Assembly: GCA_035411585.1 (NCBI GenBank)
Contig: DAONTI010000018.1
Coordinates: 21,626 to 85,625, forward strand
Reading direction: 5' to 3'
Source of the DNA: MWDV01 sp002070715
GTDB taxonomy: Bacteria > Verrucomicrobiota > Verrucomicrobiia > Limisphaerales > MWDV01
Length of the DNA: 64,000 bases
The notes below the pieces were generated by a model. That model was not told the origin of the DNA, searched no databases, and was given only the letters and a program-made list of their open reading frames with translations. Below, in pieces: positions 1 through 8,996 of this stretch (the stretch's first letter is position 1; the number at the start of each line of letters is the position of its first letter). The translations under genes and the position numbers were made by a program.

Positions 1-998
1 TGCGTGCTCATGAGCACGTTGCGGATCTGCTGCAAGGCCTGGGGCAGTTGCTCCACACTGGCGACCTTCAGTTCCAGGTTGGACAGCCGGGGATCCCCCG
101 TCGCCCCGCCCGCGCCGCCCACCGGTTGAAAGCCGGGACCGTAACTGGTGACGTTGATGCCGCTGCGGAACTTCATCCACACGGTGTTGAGCGGCAGGTA
201 GATCGTGGCGTTTTTCAGGCGAAACGCGAAACTCCCCGGCGCGCGCCGGGCAAATCCGCGATTTCGCGCCACCCCACCGGAAACAGCCGGCGTTTTCGCC
301 GCTTGTTGCGCGGTAAATTCACGGAGCTTGCGTTCCTGTTCGCTCTCGTAATGTTGAAACATGCCGATGATGGTGAACGGCACACCGTTCAGATAAATCG
401 TCTCCCCCAACGGAAGAATTTCGTGACCGACCTGATCCGGCGCGCCCCACAATTCATCGCGCGTGGCCGTGCCAATGACGCACACGTTGCGGGCCATCTC
501 ATCGTCGAGTTCATTGAACATGCGCCCGTGCGCGATGACGTGCTCAAACATGTCCAGTGCCGAAGGCCAGACGCCGCTGCACAACCACGGACGGAACGTG
601 CGGCCGTTGGCGGAAGCGGTGGCGGACAGGCGCATTTCCGGGGAATGCCGGGTAATCAGCGACGCGTTGTGTTGCAGGGCAAAGACGTCGTTGAGCGTGA
701 TGCCCACCGCCTGGTCGGCGAGATGCTCCTGATCGGGCGGCAGGTCGGCCGATTCCACCCGCACTTTTTCCAAGCCGCCAATGGCCACCAAGGATTCCTT
801 CGCCCCTTTTTCCATGCCGGCCACGAGCGCGGACATGGCCACGAGACTGGCCACGCCTAAAATGATTCCCAGCATCGTCAACGCCGATCGGAATTTATGC
901 GCCCAGATCTCGCGCAGGCCGGCCATCAAGGTGGGGCTCCACGGCGCCGCGGCCTGCCGCCACATATCCGACGAGGGAGGGAATGGCCCCGCGCTCAT
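1..998 (-). CDS. MacB/FtsX-type ABC transporter permease (3' end outside window)
   Basis: The frame opened by the ATG at 998 reads MSAGPFPPSSDMW, then a segment HKFRSALTMLGIILGVASLVAMSALV, which is the classic first membrane helix of MacB/FtsX permeases, followed by a GMEKGAKESLVAIGGLEKVRV periplasmic start. The frame runs off the left edge, so the remaining helices are not seen. The ATG overlaps the stop of the ATPase gene by 4 bases (ATGA), so translation is probably coupled. With the adaptor and ATPase upstream it should form a tripartite MacAB-like exporter in the inner membrane. Substrate cannot be told from sequence. Confidence 0.85.
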   Translation of the reverse strand, partial: MSAGPFPPSSDMWRQAAAPWSPTLMAGLREIWAHKFRSALTMLGIILGVASLVAMSALVAGMEKGAKESLVAIGGLEKVRVESADLPPDQEHLADQAVGITLNDVFALQHNASLITRHSPEMRLSATASANGRTFRPWLCSGVWPSALDMFEHVIAHGRMFNELDDEMARNVCVIGTATRDELWGAPDQVGHEILPLGETIYLNGVPFTIIGMFQHYESEQERKLREFTAQQAAKTPAVSGGVARNRGFARRAPGSFAFRLKNATIYLPLNTVWMKFRSGINVTSYGPGFQPVGGAGGATGDPRLSNLELKVASVEQLPQALQQIRNVLMST

Positions 999-1738
999 GG
1001 CTTCGACTCCAGCGACGGGGCGGACGCCTCCGCATTCGTCCGGTCCAGCCCCGCGAGGGTAGCGTCCACTTTCTCCGCGATCTTGCCATCGCGAATCTCG
1101 ATGCGCCGCGGCGTGACGGCGGCAATCTCGGGATCATGCGTGACCAGCACGATGGTGCGCCCCGCCGTGCTCAGACGACGGAACAATCCCAGAATCGTTT
1201 CGCCCGTGTGCGAATCCAGATTGCCCGTCGGCTCATCGGCAAACACCAGGCGCGGATCGTTCACCAGCGCCCGGGCAATCGCGGCGCGCTGTTGCTGGCC
1301 GCCGCTCAACTGGCTGGGCCGGTGCCGGGCGCGATTGGCCATGTCCACGCTCTCGAGCGCGGCCATGGCGCGCTGCCGCCGTTCCCGCCCGGAAATGCCG
1401 CTGTAAATCATCGGCAATTCCACATTTTGCAGCACATTCAACTTGGGGAGCAGATTAAAGAACTGAAACACGAAGCCGATTTTCCGATTGCGAATGGCCG
1501 CCAATTGCCGCGCCGACGCGCCCTGAATCATCATCCCGTCCAGCTTGATCGTCCCCTGCGTGGGCGTGTCCAAGCAACCCAGGATGTGCATGAGCGTGGA
1601 TTTGCCGCTGCCGGACGGACCGATGATGGAAATAAATTCTCCCTCTTCAATGTCGAGTGTTACCTCGTCCAGCGCGCGGATGGTTTCCCCGCCTAGGTGG
1701 TAAATTTTGCTGACTTGGCGGAGTTCAACGAGGGCCAT
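995..1738 (-). CDS. ABC transporter ATP-binding protein, LolD/MacB family
   Basis: A 247-residue nucleotide-binding subunit. Walker A GPSGSGKST is at residues 40-48, the signature LSGGQQQR at 144-151 and Walker B LVFADEPTGNLD from 164. The GNLD after Walker B and the FQFFNLLP Q-loop are typical of the LolD/MacB/FtsE type. It lies 33 bp downstream of the HlyD-like adaptor and overlaps the permease start by 4 bases, so the three genes form one operon. It should power the FtsX-type permease; whether it exports a lipoprotein, peptide or drug is not shown. The C-terminal tail after about residue 230 is variable. Confidence 0.93.
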   Translation of the reverse strand: MALVELRQVSKIYHLGGETIRALDEVTLDIEEGEFISIIGPSGSGKSTLMHILGCLDTPTQGTIKLDGMMIQGASARQLAAIRNRKIGFVFQFFNLLPKLNVLQNVELPMIYSGISGRERRQRAMAALESVDMANRARHRPSQLSGGQQQRAAIARALVNDPRLVFADEPTGNLDSHTGETILGLFRRLSTAGRTIVLVTHDPEIAAVTPRRIEIRDGKIAEKVDATLAGLDRTNAEASAPSLESKP

Positions 1739-1771
1739 AAGCGGTGTCTGCGAGACGTTGACCGGTGCGAC

Positions 1772-2968
1772 TCAATGAGCTTTGCCCCCGCCTGATTTGC
1801 CGCTGCCAGCGGGACGGGCACCCGCCGGATTGGTTCCCGCCACCCCCTTCTGCGTTGCCATCGCGCGCTCTTTCTTTTCCAACTCTTCCTTGGGCAACTC
1901 CAGCAATACCTCCTCGCCGGCAGTCAGACCGTCCTGAATCTCGGCAAAGAAAAAATCGGCCACGCCCACCTTCACGTTGCGTTTCTCGTATTGGCCGCCG
2001 TGGCGCACATACACGAAACGCTCAAACTCGCCGGTTTCAGGATCGCGTTCGGTAAACACCGCCGCCAGCGGCACGGCCCGCACGTTGGCGGCGGAGGCCA
2101 CCGGAATCCGGATGTTCGCGGTCATGCCCGGACGCACGCGTGGATCCACGTTCTGCAGCAGAATACGCGCGGCAAAGCCCTTGATGTTGTTGCGGATGGT
2201 TGCCTGCGGCGCAATGCGCTCGACGACGCCCGTGACCCGCAATCCGGTGACCGCCTCCAGGGAAACGTCCACCGTCTGGTTCACTTTCAGCCGCGGCACG
2301 TCCGCCTGATTCACATGGGCGTTGATGACCATCGAAGTCAGATCGGCGATGCTCAGCACTTCCGTTCCTCCGCTCACGCCGCCCGAACCGGACACCGCCT
2401 GCCCGATGGAAACCGGGCGCGTCAACACCGTGCAATCAAACGGGGCCCGCACCTCGGTTTTGGTGAGACGCTCCTCAATGATGGCCAGCTCTTTTTGGGA
2501 CCGGTCCAACGAGTTCTGGGCCAGTTCAAAAGCGGTGCGCGTGTCGTCGTACAGCTCTTGTGAGATCAACTTGTCGGCCAGCAACTGCTCCGCGCGCTGA
2601 TGATCGCGCTCGGCTTTTTCGAGTTCCAGTCGGGCGCGGGTAATGGCGGTCAGGCTCGAGGCGCGTTGTTGTTGCAACTCCCGGTCATCCAGCTTGAACA
2701 GCAAAGCGTCTTTCTTGACGAAATCGCCGATGTCCACCGGCAATTTCTCGACTTTGCCGTTGATTTCCGGGCGGACGGACACTTGTTCCGCGGGGCTGAT
2801 CTCGCCCGCCGCATTGACGGCAAAACTGATGTTGGTCTGGATCACCATGGCCGTGGTCGGGCGCGCGGGCGCGCCGCCGGCCGCCTGGGTCGCCGATGTT
2901 TTTTTCCAAAGCCAGTAACCGCCCCCCCCTAGGACGGCAATGATAAGAACCGCAATGACACTTTTCAT
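1772..2968 (-). CDS. HlyD/MacA-family periplasmic adaptor (membrane fusion protein)
   Basis: A 398-residue protein with one N-terminal membrane anchor (about residues 3-20, VIAVLIIAVLGGGGYWLW), a lipoyl-like half, a long helical hairpin rich in Arg, Glu and Gln (about 110-170, with LLADKLISQELYD), the second lipoyl half with the motif VRAPFDCTV, and a beta-barrel domain. This order is that of RND/MacA adaptor subunits. It would link the inner-membrane ABC exporter to an outer-membrane channel. First gene of the operon, followed by the ATPase and permease. The C-terminus is a Gly/Lys/His-rich tail of no known role. Confidence 0.9.
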   Translation of the reverse strand: MKSVIAVLIIAVLGGGGYWLWKKTSATQAAGGAPARPTTAMVIQTNISFAVNAAGEISPAEQVSVRPEINGKVEKLPVDIGDFVKKDALLFKLDDRELQQQRASSLTAITRARLELEKAERDHQRAEQLLADKLISQELYDDTRTAFELAQNSLDRSQKELAIIEERLTKTEVRAPFDCTVLTRPVSIGQAVSGSGGVSGGTEVLSIADLTSMVINAHVNQADVPRLKVNQTVDVSLEAVTGLRVTGVVERIAPQATIRNNIKGFAARILLQNVDPRVRPGMTANIRIPVASAANVRAVPLAAVFTERDPETGEFERFVYVRHGGQYEKRNVKVGVADFFFAEIQDGLTAGEEVLLELPKEELEKKERAMATQKGVAGTNPAGARPAGSGKSGGGKAH

Positions 2969-3079
2969 TCTGTACGCGGGCTCAAACTAACGATCCGTGC
3001 GGCCCGGCGCAAAAGGAATCAGCCGTGGACAACAACCGACATCGTAAAATCCGAAAGGCATCTGCCAGTCAACCGGACG

Positions 3080-3958
3080 TTACGCCGATCGGGTGCGCCG
3101 ACCTCCGCGGTTTCGCTTCAGCAGCGAACGCAGCCGGGCCAGGTTTTCCACGTCTTCGTGGAGATCCGGCGACTTGGGCGTTTCCAAACAACCCGGATGC
3201 CGGGCAAAACGCGCATCGTTGACGATGTGCCGAAAACCCGCGAGTCCGAGGTGACCGCGGCCGATGTGTTCGTGCCGGTCCACCCGCGAGCCCAGGGCGG
3301 TTTTTGAATCGTTGAGGTGGAACGCCAGGATTTCCGGCAAGCCAACCAGCGTTTCAATCTCGCGAATGGCTGCGTTCCAGCCGTGCGGGGTGCGGATGTC
3401 GTATCCGCCAGCCAGGAAATGGGCGGTGTCCAAACAAATCCCCAAGCGCTCGGGGTGTTGAACTTGGTCGTATATCTCCGCGAGATGCGCCAGTTGCCAC
3501 CCGAGGCAAGTCCCCTGCCCCGCCGTGTTTTCCAAGGCAATGCGGACGGGTGAGGTCTTGGTGGCCGCGATGACTTCGTTTAACCCCGCCGCCACCTGAC
3601 GAATGCCGGCGGCTTCCCCACGTCCCAAGTGCGCGCCGGGATGCAACACCAGGAAGGGCAACTCAAGCTCAGTGGCGAGTTGGATTTCTTGAACCAGGGA
3701 TTGAACGGACTTGTCCCGGTTGGCCGACGCGGGTGCGGCCAGATTGATGAGATAACCCGCGTGACCAAAGATGCAGGCCAAACGACTGGCATCGCGCTCC
3801 CGCGCATACTGCGCCAACGCCTCAGGTGGGTACGGTTTGCCGAACCATTGCATGTTGTTTTTGACGAACAACTGCACCACCTCGCAGCCAATGCGCCGTC
3901 CGCGTTCCAGCGCCCGGGCCACACCGCCGCTCGTGGACATGTGCGCACCGAAGAGCAT
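3080..3958 (-). CDS. nfo: Deoxyribonuclease IV (AP endonuclease, Nfo family)
   Basis: A 292-residue TIM-barrel AP endonuclease. The start MLFGAHMSTSGG at 3958 matches the family N-terminus; the open frame goes further up but only through the end of the neighbouring gene. Family metal-site motifs are visible: FGAHMS, IFGHAGYLIN, LVLHPGAH, ALENTAGQG, CLDTAHFLAGGYD, AFHLNDSK and DRHEHIGRGHLG. It cuts DNA at abasic sites in base-excision repair, using a three-zinc centre. It starts 29 bp after the E2 gene on the same strand, so it may be read from the same transcript, although no functional link is known. Confidence 0.95.
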   Translation of the reverse strand: MLFGAHMSTSGGVARALERGRRIGCEVVQLFVKNNMQWFGKPYPPEALAQYARERDASRLACIFGHAGYLINLAAPASANRDKSVQSLVQEIQLATELELPFLVLHPGAHLGRGEAAGIRQVAAGLNEVIAATKTSPVRIALENTAGQGTCLGWQLAHLAEIYDQVQHPERLGICLDTAHFLAGGYDIRTPHGWNAAIREIETLVGLPEILAFHLNDSKTALGSRVDRHEHIGRGHLGLAGFRHIVNDARFARHPGCLETPKSPDLHEDVENLARLRSLLKRNRGGRRTRSA

Positions 3959-3987
3959 GAAAAACTGGACGTGCCGCCAGCGCCCGC

Positions 3988-5193
3988 TCAGAGCGTCTCG
4001 GGATGTCCCAGAAGATGGGCCACCCGCATGAGCAGGCGCCCCGCCGCCCCGCCATCCAACACGCGGTGGTCGAAGCTCAGGGTAAGGTTCGCCTCGACGA
4101 TGGGCACGAAGGCGTGTTTCTCCACGCTCCAATGAGGCATCCGTCGTCCGGCGCCCATGCCCAGGACCAGCGTTTGTTCGGGCAACGGAATCGGCGTGGC
4201 CCAAGTGAGGCCGAACGTGCCAAAATTGGTCACGGTGGCAATACTGCCGCCGGTGGCGTCGGGAGGGAGCCGGCATTCCCGCGCTCGTCCCACCAGCTCG
4301 TTGTATTGCGGGATGAGTTCGCGGAGCGTCAATCGGTCCGCATTGCGGATCACCGGGACCAACACGCCATCCTCGACCTCCACCGCGCACCCAATGTCAA
4401 TGGCCCGGGGATGAACAATTTTGTTGCCGATCAACCGGCCGGCGGGCGCGCTGTTTTCCGCCAGCGCCACCGCCAAGGCCCGCAGCCCGTAAAGCGCCGG
4501 TCCGGCTTTGGGATGGGTGCGCTTGCGATGCGCGAGGATCGGATCCAGACAGAACGGCAATCCCACCGAGGCCAGTGGCCGCGTCCAACTGCGGCGCATG
4601 GCGTCCGCCACGCTCACGCGCATGGGCGAGGCTTGGGAAAGGCGCTGCTGTTCGAGATTTTGCAGGAAGCGCTCAAAATCCTGAATGGTGACGCGACCCG
4701 CGGCGCCGCTGCCCGCCACCCCCGCCAGATCCGCCGCGTGCAGTCCCAGTTCGTTCATGCGCGCTTTCATGCGCGGCGACATGTAACTGGCGCCGGCCGC
4801 GTTGGCCGGCACCGGCAACCCGCGCACTGTGGGCTGCACTCCGGTGGTTGGCCGGGAACTGGGCGACAGTGCCGGCGGATCCGTGGTCTCACTTTCTGCG
4901 GCGGGTTTGGCCGGCGGCGTGGCGTCCAATCCCGCGCGGGCGGCATCTTCGGGCGTGACCTCCAAATAACCGAGCACCGCACCCACCGGATAGCTGTCTC
5001 CCACGCGGGCAAGGAACTGCTGCACCTGTCCGCGACAGGGCGAGGTGACGTTCATGTTGGCCTTGTTGGTCTCCACTTCGGCAATGTCCTGATCTGCCTG
5101 AACGGTTTCGCCCTCGCGCACGAGGTATTGCACCACGATGGCTTCGGCGATGGATTCGCCGAGTTGCGGCATGATGATGGGAATCTGAGGCAT
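3988..5193 (-). CDS. 2-oxoacid dehydrogenase E2 component (dihydrolipoamide acyltransferase)
   Basis: A 401-residue E2 subunit. One lipoyl domain spans about residues 1-80, with the lipoylated Lys44 in VETNKANMNV. A Pro/Ala linker leads to a peripheral subunit-binding domain (137-178, YMSPRMKARMNELG...GRVTIQDFERFL). The catalytic domain ends in SFDHRVLDGG with the active His376. It accepts the acyl group on the lipoyl arm and passes it to CoA. The E1 beta gene is 13 bp upstream, E1 alpha before that. No E3 gene is present. Whether the complex uses pyruvate, acetoin or branched-chain oxoacids cannot be settled here. Confidence 0.92.
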   Translation of the reverse strand: MPQIPIIMPQLGESIAEAIVVQYLVREGETVQADQDIAEVETNKANMNVTSPCRGQVQQFLARVGDSYPVGAVLGYLEVTPEDAARAGLDATPPAKPAAESETTDPPALSPSSRPTTGVQPTVRGLPVPANAAGASYMSPRMKARMNELGLHAADLAGVAGSGAAGRVTIQDFERFLQNLEQQRLSQASPMRVSVADAMRRSWTRPLASVGLPFCLDPILAHRKRTHPKAGPALYGLRALAVALAENSAPAGRLIGNKIVHPRAIDIGCAVEVEDGVLVPVIRNADRLTLRELIPQYNELVGRARECRLPPDATGGSIATVTNFGTFGLTWATPIPLPEQTLVLGMGAGRRMPHWSVEKHAFVPIVEANLTLSFDHRVLDGGAAGRLLMRVAHLLGHPETL

Positions 5194-5206
5194 GGCTGAA
5201 AGGGGT

Positions 5207-6172
5207 TCAGGAGCGGAGCAACGTGCGGGCGGCGGCGGCGATGCTGCGGGCTGTGGGCCGGTGCGCCGCCCAGAGATTGGGATGAAACGGCACGGGGGTA
5301 TCCTTGGCGTTCAGGCGCTGCGGCGGCGCGTCCAACAAATCAAAACCCTCGCTGACCACGCGGGCGATGACTTCCGCTGTCACCCCACCCCACGGCCAGG
5401 ATTCCCCCACGCAGAGCAGCCGACCCGTACGCGCCACGGAGGCCATGACGGTGTCGGTGTCGAGAGGTTTTACCGAACGCAAATCCACCACTTCAATCTC
5501 CCAGCCTTCGAGGCACAATTCCTGGGCCACCGCCAGGGCTTCATGCACCATGGCGCTGTAGGTGACAATCGTCAGGTCGCGGCCCTCGCGCGCCAACCGC
5601 GCCTTGCCCAACGGCAGCGCCTCGTTGGGCAGCGCCTCGGCTTTCAGGTGATAATAGAGCAGCTTATGTTCGCAGAAAATCACCGGATCTTCCAGCGCCA
5701 CCGCTGCCAACAACAAGCTGTACGCATCCTCGACCGTCGCCGGGGTCAGCACCACCAAGCCGGGGTAATGCGCGTAAACGGCTTCCATGTTTTGACTGTG
5801 AAACGGACCGCTCCCGGAAGTGCCGCCGCCGGGCAGCCGGATGACGATAGGACAGGGCACTTGCGTACGCCAAAACAAGGTGGCGGCTTGATTCACGATT
5901 TGGTTGAACCCCGCTGTGGAAAAATCGGCGAACTGCATTTCGATGATCGGCCGCAGGCCTTCGATCGCCGCGCCCACCGCCAGGCCCATCATGGCATCCT
6001 CGCTGATGGGTGCGTCCAGCACGCGCCCGGGAAATTCGGCGATGAGGTTTTTCGTGGCCTTGAAAGCGCCGCCAAACGCGCCAACGTCCTGACCATAAAT
6101 AAACACCCGGGGATCCTCCGCCAAAGCGCGGGCCTGAGCCGCGCGAATGGCCTCAAGGTAGGTAACGCTCAT
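5207..6172 (-). CDS. 2-oxoacid dehydrogenase E1 component, beta subunit
   Basis: A 321-residue transketolase-like beta subunit. It opens MSVTYLEAIRAA and carries FIYGQDVGAFGGAFKAT, LDAPISEDAMMGLAVGAA and EMQFADF, all characteristic of PdhB/BkdB/AcoB subunits. The C-terminal transketolase domain starts near residue 190 (REGRDLTIVTYSAMVHEAL). With the alpha subunit it makes the ThDP-dependent decarboxylase of the complex. Its ATG overlaps the stop of the E1 alpha gene by 4 bases (ATGA), which favours equal synthesis of both subunits. The E2 gene follows after 13 bp. Confidence 0.94.
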   Translation of the reverse strand: MSVTYLEAIRAAQARALAEDPRVFIYGQDVGAFGGAFKATKNLIAEFPGRVLDAPISEDAMMGLAVGAAIEGLRPIIEMQFADFSTAGFNQIVNQAATLFWRTQVPCPIVIRLPGGGTSGSGPFHSQNMEAVYAHYPGLVVLTPATVEDAYSLLLAAVALEDPVIFCEHKLLYYHLKAEALPNEALPLGKARLAREGRDLTIVTYSAMVHEALAVAQELCLEGWEIEVVDLRSVKPLDTDTVMASVARTGRLLCVGESWPWGGVTAEVIARVVSEGFDLLDAPPQRLNAKDTPVPFHPNLWAAHRPTARSIAAAARTLLRS

Positions 6173-7242
6173 GGCTGCGGGGCGCCCGGCGCCCGGGAAT
6201 CAACCGGATTTGCGGAGGCAGAAACCTCGACCAGATGGGCAGTTTGAATTGCCCGCCAATCTTCCTGGAAGGGATCCGGCGCCGGTTCGCGTTGCACCCG
6301 GGCAATGACCCGCTCCACTTTCTCCATCGTTTCGATCCGCCACGCCTCCAACTCCGCCGCATTGACCGCCTGCTCCTGCATCATCTGTTCCTCGGCCACG
6401 TGCAGACAATCGCGGCCCAGCGCCGACGTTTTGAACTCGGGCGCAATGTAACCTGCGTCATCATGTTCGCCGTGGCCGCACAGACGTAACAACCGGGCGA
6501 CGACCATCTGAGGTCCTCCGCCCTCACGGGCGCGGGCGACCACGGCGGGAAGCACCCGCAAACATTCCATGAAATCGGTGCCGTCAACCGTATGACAAGT
6601 GACCCCGTAACCCGCCGCTTTATCCGCCAGATCGCGACAGGCGAATTGCCGGTGGTTGGGGGTGGAATAGGCGTATTGGTTGTTGGCAATAAGGAGCACC
6701 AACGGCAGCCGCTCCACGGCGGCTTGATTGAGGCCCTCGTGGAATGACCCCGTCGAGGTGGCCCCATCGCCCACGCTGGCCAGCCCAACCACATCGGGAA
6801 TCCCCTTCATCCGGCGGGCAAACAACACCCCGTTGACCACGGAAATCATGGCGCCCAAGTGACTGATCATGGGCAGGTATCCTTCGCGCGGATAGCCACG
6901 GTGGACGTTGCCATCCCGACCGCGCATCGGCCCCAACCGGGAACCGAGATACGTGCGCACGGCATCAATCAGTGGTTCCCCAAAGGCGAGCCGTCCCGCG
7001 CCATCGCGAATCAGCGGCGCAAACACATCGCTTTTGCGTAACGCGAGCCCCGCCGCCACACTCAAGGCTTCCTGGCCGCGCCCCAGAAAAACGCCGCCGT
7101 GAATCTTGCCGGCACGATAAAGGCTGGCGATTTTCTCCTCCGCAACCCGCGCGAGCAGCATGAAGCGGTATGCCCGGCGACAGAAATCGCGAAAGGAGAC
7201 ATCCGCCGGCATTACGGCCACGCTACTTGCTGTCTGCACCAT
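6169..7242 (-). CDS. 2-oxoacid dehydrogenase E1 component, alpha subunit
   Basis: A 357-residue thiamine diphosphate-binding subunit. The ThDP motif runs from GDG at 158-160 to NN at 187-188 (ending in LLIANNQYAYSTP). GRDGNVHRGYPREGYLPMISHLG matches the family phosphorylation-loop region and substrate channel. It decarboxylates the 2-oxoacid and loads the E2 lipoyl arm. First gene of the E1 alpha - E1 beta - E2 operon, divergent from nusA. The N-terminus up to about residue 12 (MVQTASSVAVMP) is not conserved in the family; MPADVSF is an alternative start. Confidence 0.93.
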   Translation of the reverse strand: MVQTASSVAVMPADVSFRDFCRRAYRFMLLARVAEEKIASLYRAGKIHGGVFLGRGQEALSVAAGLALRKSDVFAPLIRDGAGRLAFGEPLIDAVRTYLGSRLGPMRGRDGNVHRGYPREGYLPMISHLGAMISVVNGVLFARRMKGIPDVVGLASVGDGATSTGSFHEGLNQAAVERLPLVLLIANNQYAYSTPNHRQFACRDLADKAAGYGVTCHTVDGTDFMECLRVLPAVVARAREGGGPQMVVARLLRLCGHGEHDDAGYIAPEFKTSALGRDCLHVAEEQMMQEQAVNAAELEAWRIETMEKVERVIARVQREPAPDPFQEDWRAIQTAHLVEVSASANPVDSRAPGAPQP

Positions 7243-7491
7243 GCCCTGAGTTTATCGGGGGCAACGGCGGAGGCGCAACGATTCTTTCGCGCCCCGACGG
7301 TACCCGGCGTTGCCGCCGGCATCCCGACCGACTTTTGCATTGAAAAAAGCCCAAGGGGCGTCCCTTCTCGGCAGCGTTTCCGAGTGTCCCAGCGACAACC
7401 GGCCCGCCTTCCGCCGTCAATTCAAGGGCGTCCCCAAGAAAACGAAGCGTGGCGGGCAACTTTTTGATCAATTTTTCGCGGGAATCCATGC

Positions 7492-7520
7492 TTGACGGCC
7501 AACGCCGGTTTGACTAGCCT
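7492..7520 (+). promoter_or_regulatory. Candidate sigma-70 promoter of the nusA operon
   Basis: TTGACG at 7492-7497 and TAGCCT at 7515-7520 are separated by 17 bp. The -35 is near consensus; the -10 keeps only T, A and the final T. Similar TTG/TAGnnT pairs precede infB and ilvE in this window. Prediction only. Confidence 0.4.
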
Positions 7521-7562
7521 TTTCGCAGAGCGGTTAATAAATGCTGGAAACCCAGCGTGTGT

Positions 7563-7593
7563 GAGTCGGAAGAGTCGCCTCTCCGACTTTTTT
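7563..7593 (+). terminator. Intrinsic-terminator-like hairpin in the nusA leader (possible attenuator)
   Basis: GTCGGA at 7565-7570 pairs with TCCGAC at 7582-7587, extended inside by GAG/CTC with one bulged A and closed by a TCGC loop. Six T follow at 7588-7593. It lies after the promoter candidate and 32 bp before the nusA ATG at 7625, so it would act on nusA's own transcript rather than end another gene; the upstream gene is divergent. Confidence 0.6.
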
Positions 7594-7624
7594 GTTCCCC
7601 AGAAGGGAGACCGCCGAAAATGTT

Positions 7625-8911
7625 ATGAATCCGGATCTTATTGCCGTATTGGAATTTTGGGAACGCGAAAAAGGCATCAGCCGCGACAAAGTGTTGACGG
7701 CGGTGCAGGAGTCGTTGCTGGCCGCCGCCAAGCGGGCTGTCGGCCCGGCCCGGGAACTGCGCGTGGAAATTGACCCCAAGACCGCCGAGATCCGCGCTTT
7801 CGCCAAACTCATGGTCTCCGAAAAAGCCATTTCGAAACACGACCAGATTTCCGTTTTTGACGCCCGCCAGATCAAAGCCGACGCCCAGGTGGGCGAGGAA
7901 ATTGAGGTGGAAGTCACGCCCACCGGGTTCGGCCGCATCGCCGCCCAACACGCCAAACAAACCATCATGACCCAGATCCGGCGCGCCGAGAAGGAATTGA
8001 TCTTCGCCGAGTTCAAAGATCGGGTGGGCGACATCGTCAGCGGCACGGTGCGCCGTTTCGAACGCTCGGACGTCCTAGTGGACCTGGGCAAATACGAGGC
8101 CCTGCTGCCCAATCGCGAACGGGTGCCGACCGAAGAATACCAAGTGGGCGAACGCCTGCGTTGTTTCGTGAAAGCTGTGGAACAGGGCCCCCACGGCCCG
8201 GAGATCATTCTCTCCCGCGCGGACCCGCGCTTTGTCATCAAGCTCTTTCAACTGGAAGTATCGGAAATCAACGACGGCACGATCGAAATCAAGGGCATTG
8301 CCCGCGAGCCCGGATTCCGCACCAAACTGGCGGTCTATACCCGCGATGAAAAAGTGGATCCGGTCGGCGCGTGCGTCGGGTTGCGCGGACAGCGGGTCAA
8401 GAACATCGTCCGCGAACTCAACAACGAAAAAGTGGACATCATCCGCTGGGACGCCAACATCCGGCAATACGTCACCAACGCCCTGTCTCCGGCCAAATTG
8501 AAATCCTTTGAGGTGGATGAAGCGGCGCGGCGCATTCACATTCTCACCAGCGAAGATCAATTATCCCTCGCCATCGGCAAACGCGGCCAGAACGCGCGAC
8601 TGGCCTCGAAATTGACCGGCTGGCAGGTGGACATCGAGGCGGAAGTCGTGGTCACCAAAGGGTTCGAGGAAAAAGTGGCCGAGGCGGTGGAAACCCTGGC
8701 CGCCATTCCGGGCATCACTGCGGAACAAGCTGAAGTGCTCGTGCGGCATGGGTTAACCCGCTTGGAAGATTTATTGCAGGCGGATGATGACGACTTGAGT
8801 GAGATTCCGGAAATTGGCGACCAAGCCACCGCCATTCTCCAGGCGGCCCGCGCCGAAGCCGCGCGGCGCACCATTCCCTTGGGGGAAGATTCCGCCGTCG
8901 GTGAACATTAA
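7625..8911 (+). CDS. nusA: Transcription termination/antitermination protein NusA
   Basis: A 428-residue NusA. The start MNPDLIAVLEFWEREKGISRD at 7625 fits the family; the frame is open further upstream only into the leader hairpin. Order: N-terminal RNA-polymerase-binding domain (1-125), S1 domain (about 130-200, GDIVSGTVRRFERSDVLVDLGKYEALLP), two KH domains (VGACVGLRGQRVKNIVRELNNEKVDII and LAIGKRGQNARLASKLTGW), then a short C-terminal helix-hairpin-helix region (AEVLVRHGLTRLEDLLQ). It binds RNA polymerase and nascent RNA and controls pausing, termination and antitermination. First gene of the translation block that goes on with infB and rbfA. Confidence 0.96.
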   Translation: MNPDLIAVLEFWEREKGISRDKVLTAVQESLLAAAKRAVGPARELRVEIDPKTAEIRAFAKLMVSEKAISKHDQISVFDARQIKADAQVGEEIEVEVTPTGFGRIAAQHAKQTIMTQIRRAEKELIFAEFKDRVGDIVSGTVRRFERSDVLVDLGKYEALLPNRERVPTEEYQVGERLRCFVKAVEQGPHGPEIILSRADPRFVIKLFQLEVSEINDGTIEIKGIAREPGFRTKLAVYTRDEKVDPVGACVGLRGQRVKNIVRELNNEKVDIIRWDANIRQYVTNALSPAKLKSFEVDEAARRIHILTSEDQLSLAIGKRGQNARLASKLTGWQVDIEAEVVVTKGFEEKVAEAVETLAAIPGITAEQAEVLVRHGLTRLEDLLQADDDDLSEIPEIGDQATAILQAARAEAARRTIPLGEDSAVGEH

Positions 8912-8914
8912 AAT

Positions 8915-8946
8915 GATTGGCACGCGGTCCGCGCATTTGCTAGCGT
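8915..8946 (+). promoter_or_regulatory. Candidate internal promoter before infB
   Basis: Between nusA and infB lie TTGGCA (about 8917-8922), an 18-bp spacer and TAGCGT (8941-8946). The spacing suits sigma-70, but the -10 is weak. It could give infB expression independent of the nusA attenuator. Prediction only. Confidence 0.3.
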
Positions 8947-8996
8947 CCCCCCATGAAAGCCGCGCGGCAACATCTGGCTGACGCAGTGGATAAACT

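Larger units (their letters stand above)
7243..7624. promoter_or_regulatory. Divergent control region between the E1 operon and nusA
   Basis: This 382-bp stretch has no credible gene on either strand. It must hold the minus-strand promoter of the E1/E2 operon, which I could not pin down, and the plus-strand nusA leader, which holds a promoter candidate at 7492-7520, a small GCTGG/CCAGC hairpin at 7543-7556, and a terminator-like hairpin at 7563-7593. No rimP gene is present, although many bacteria carry it directly before nusA. Confidence 0.55.
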
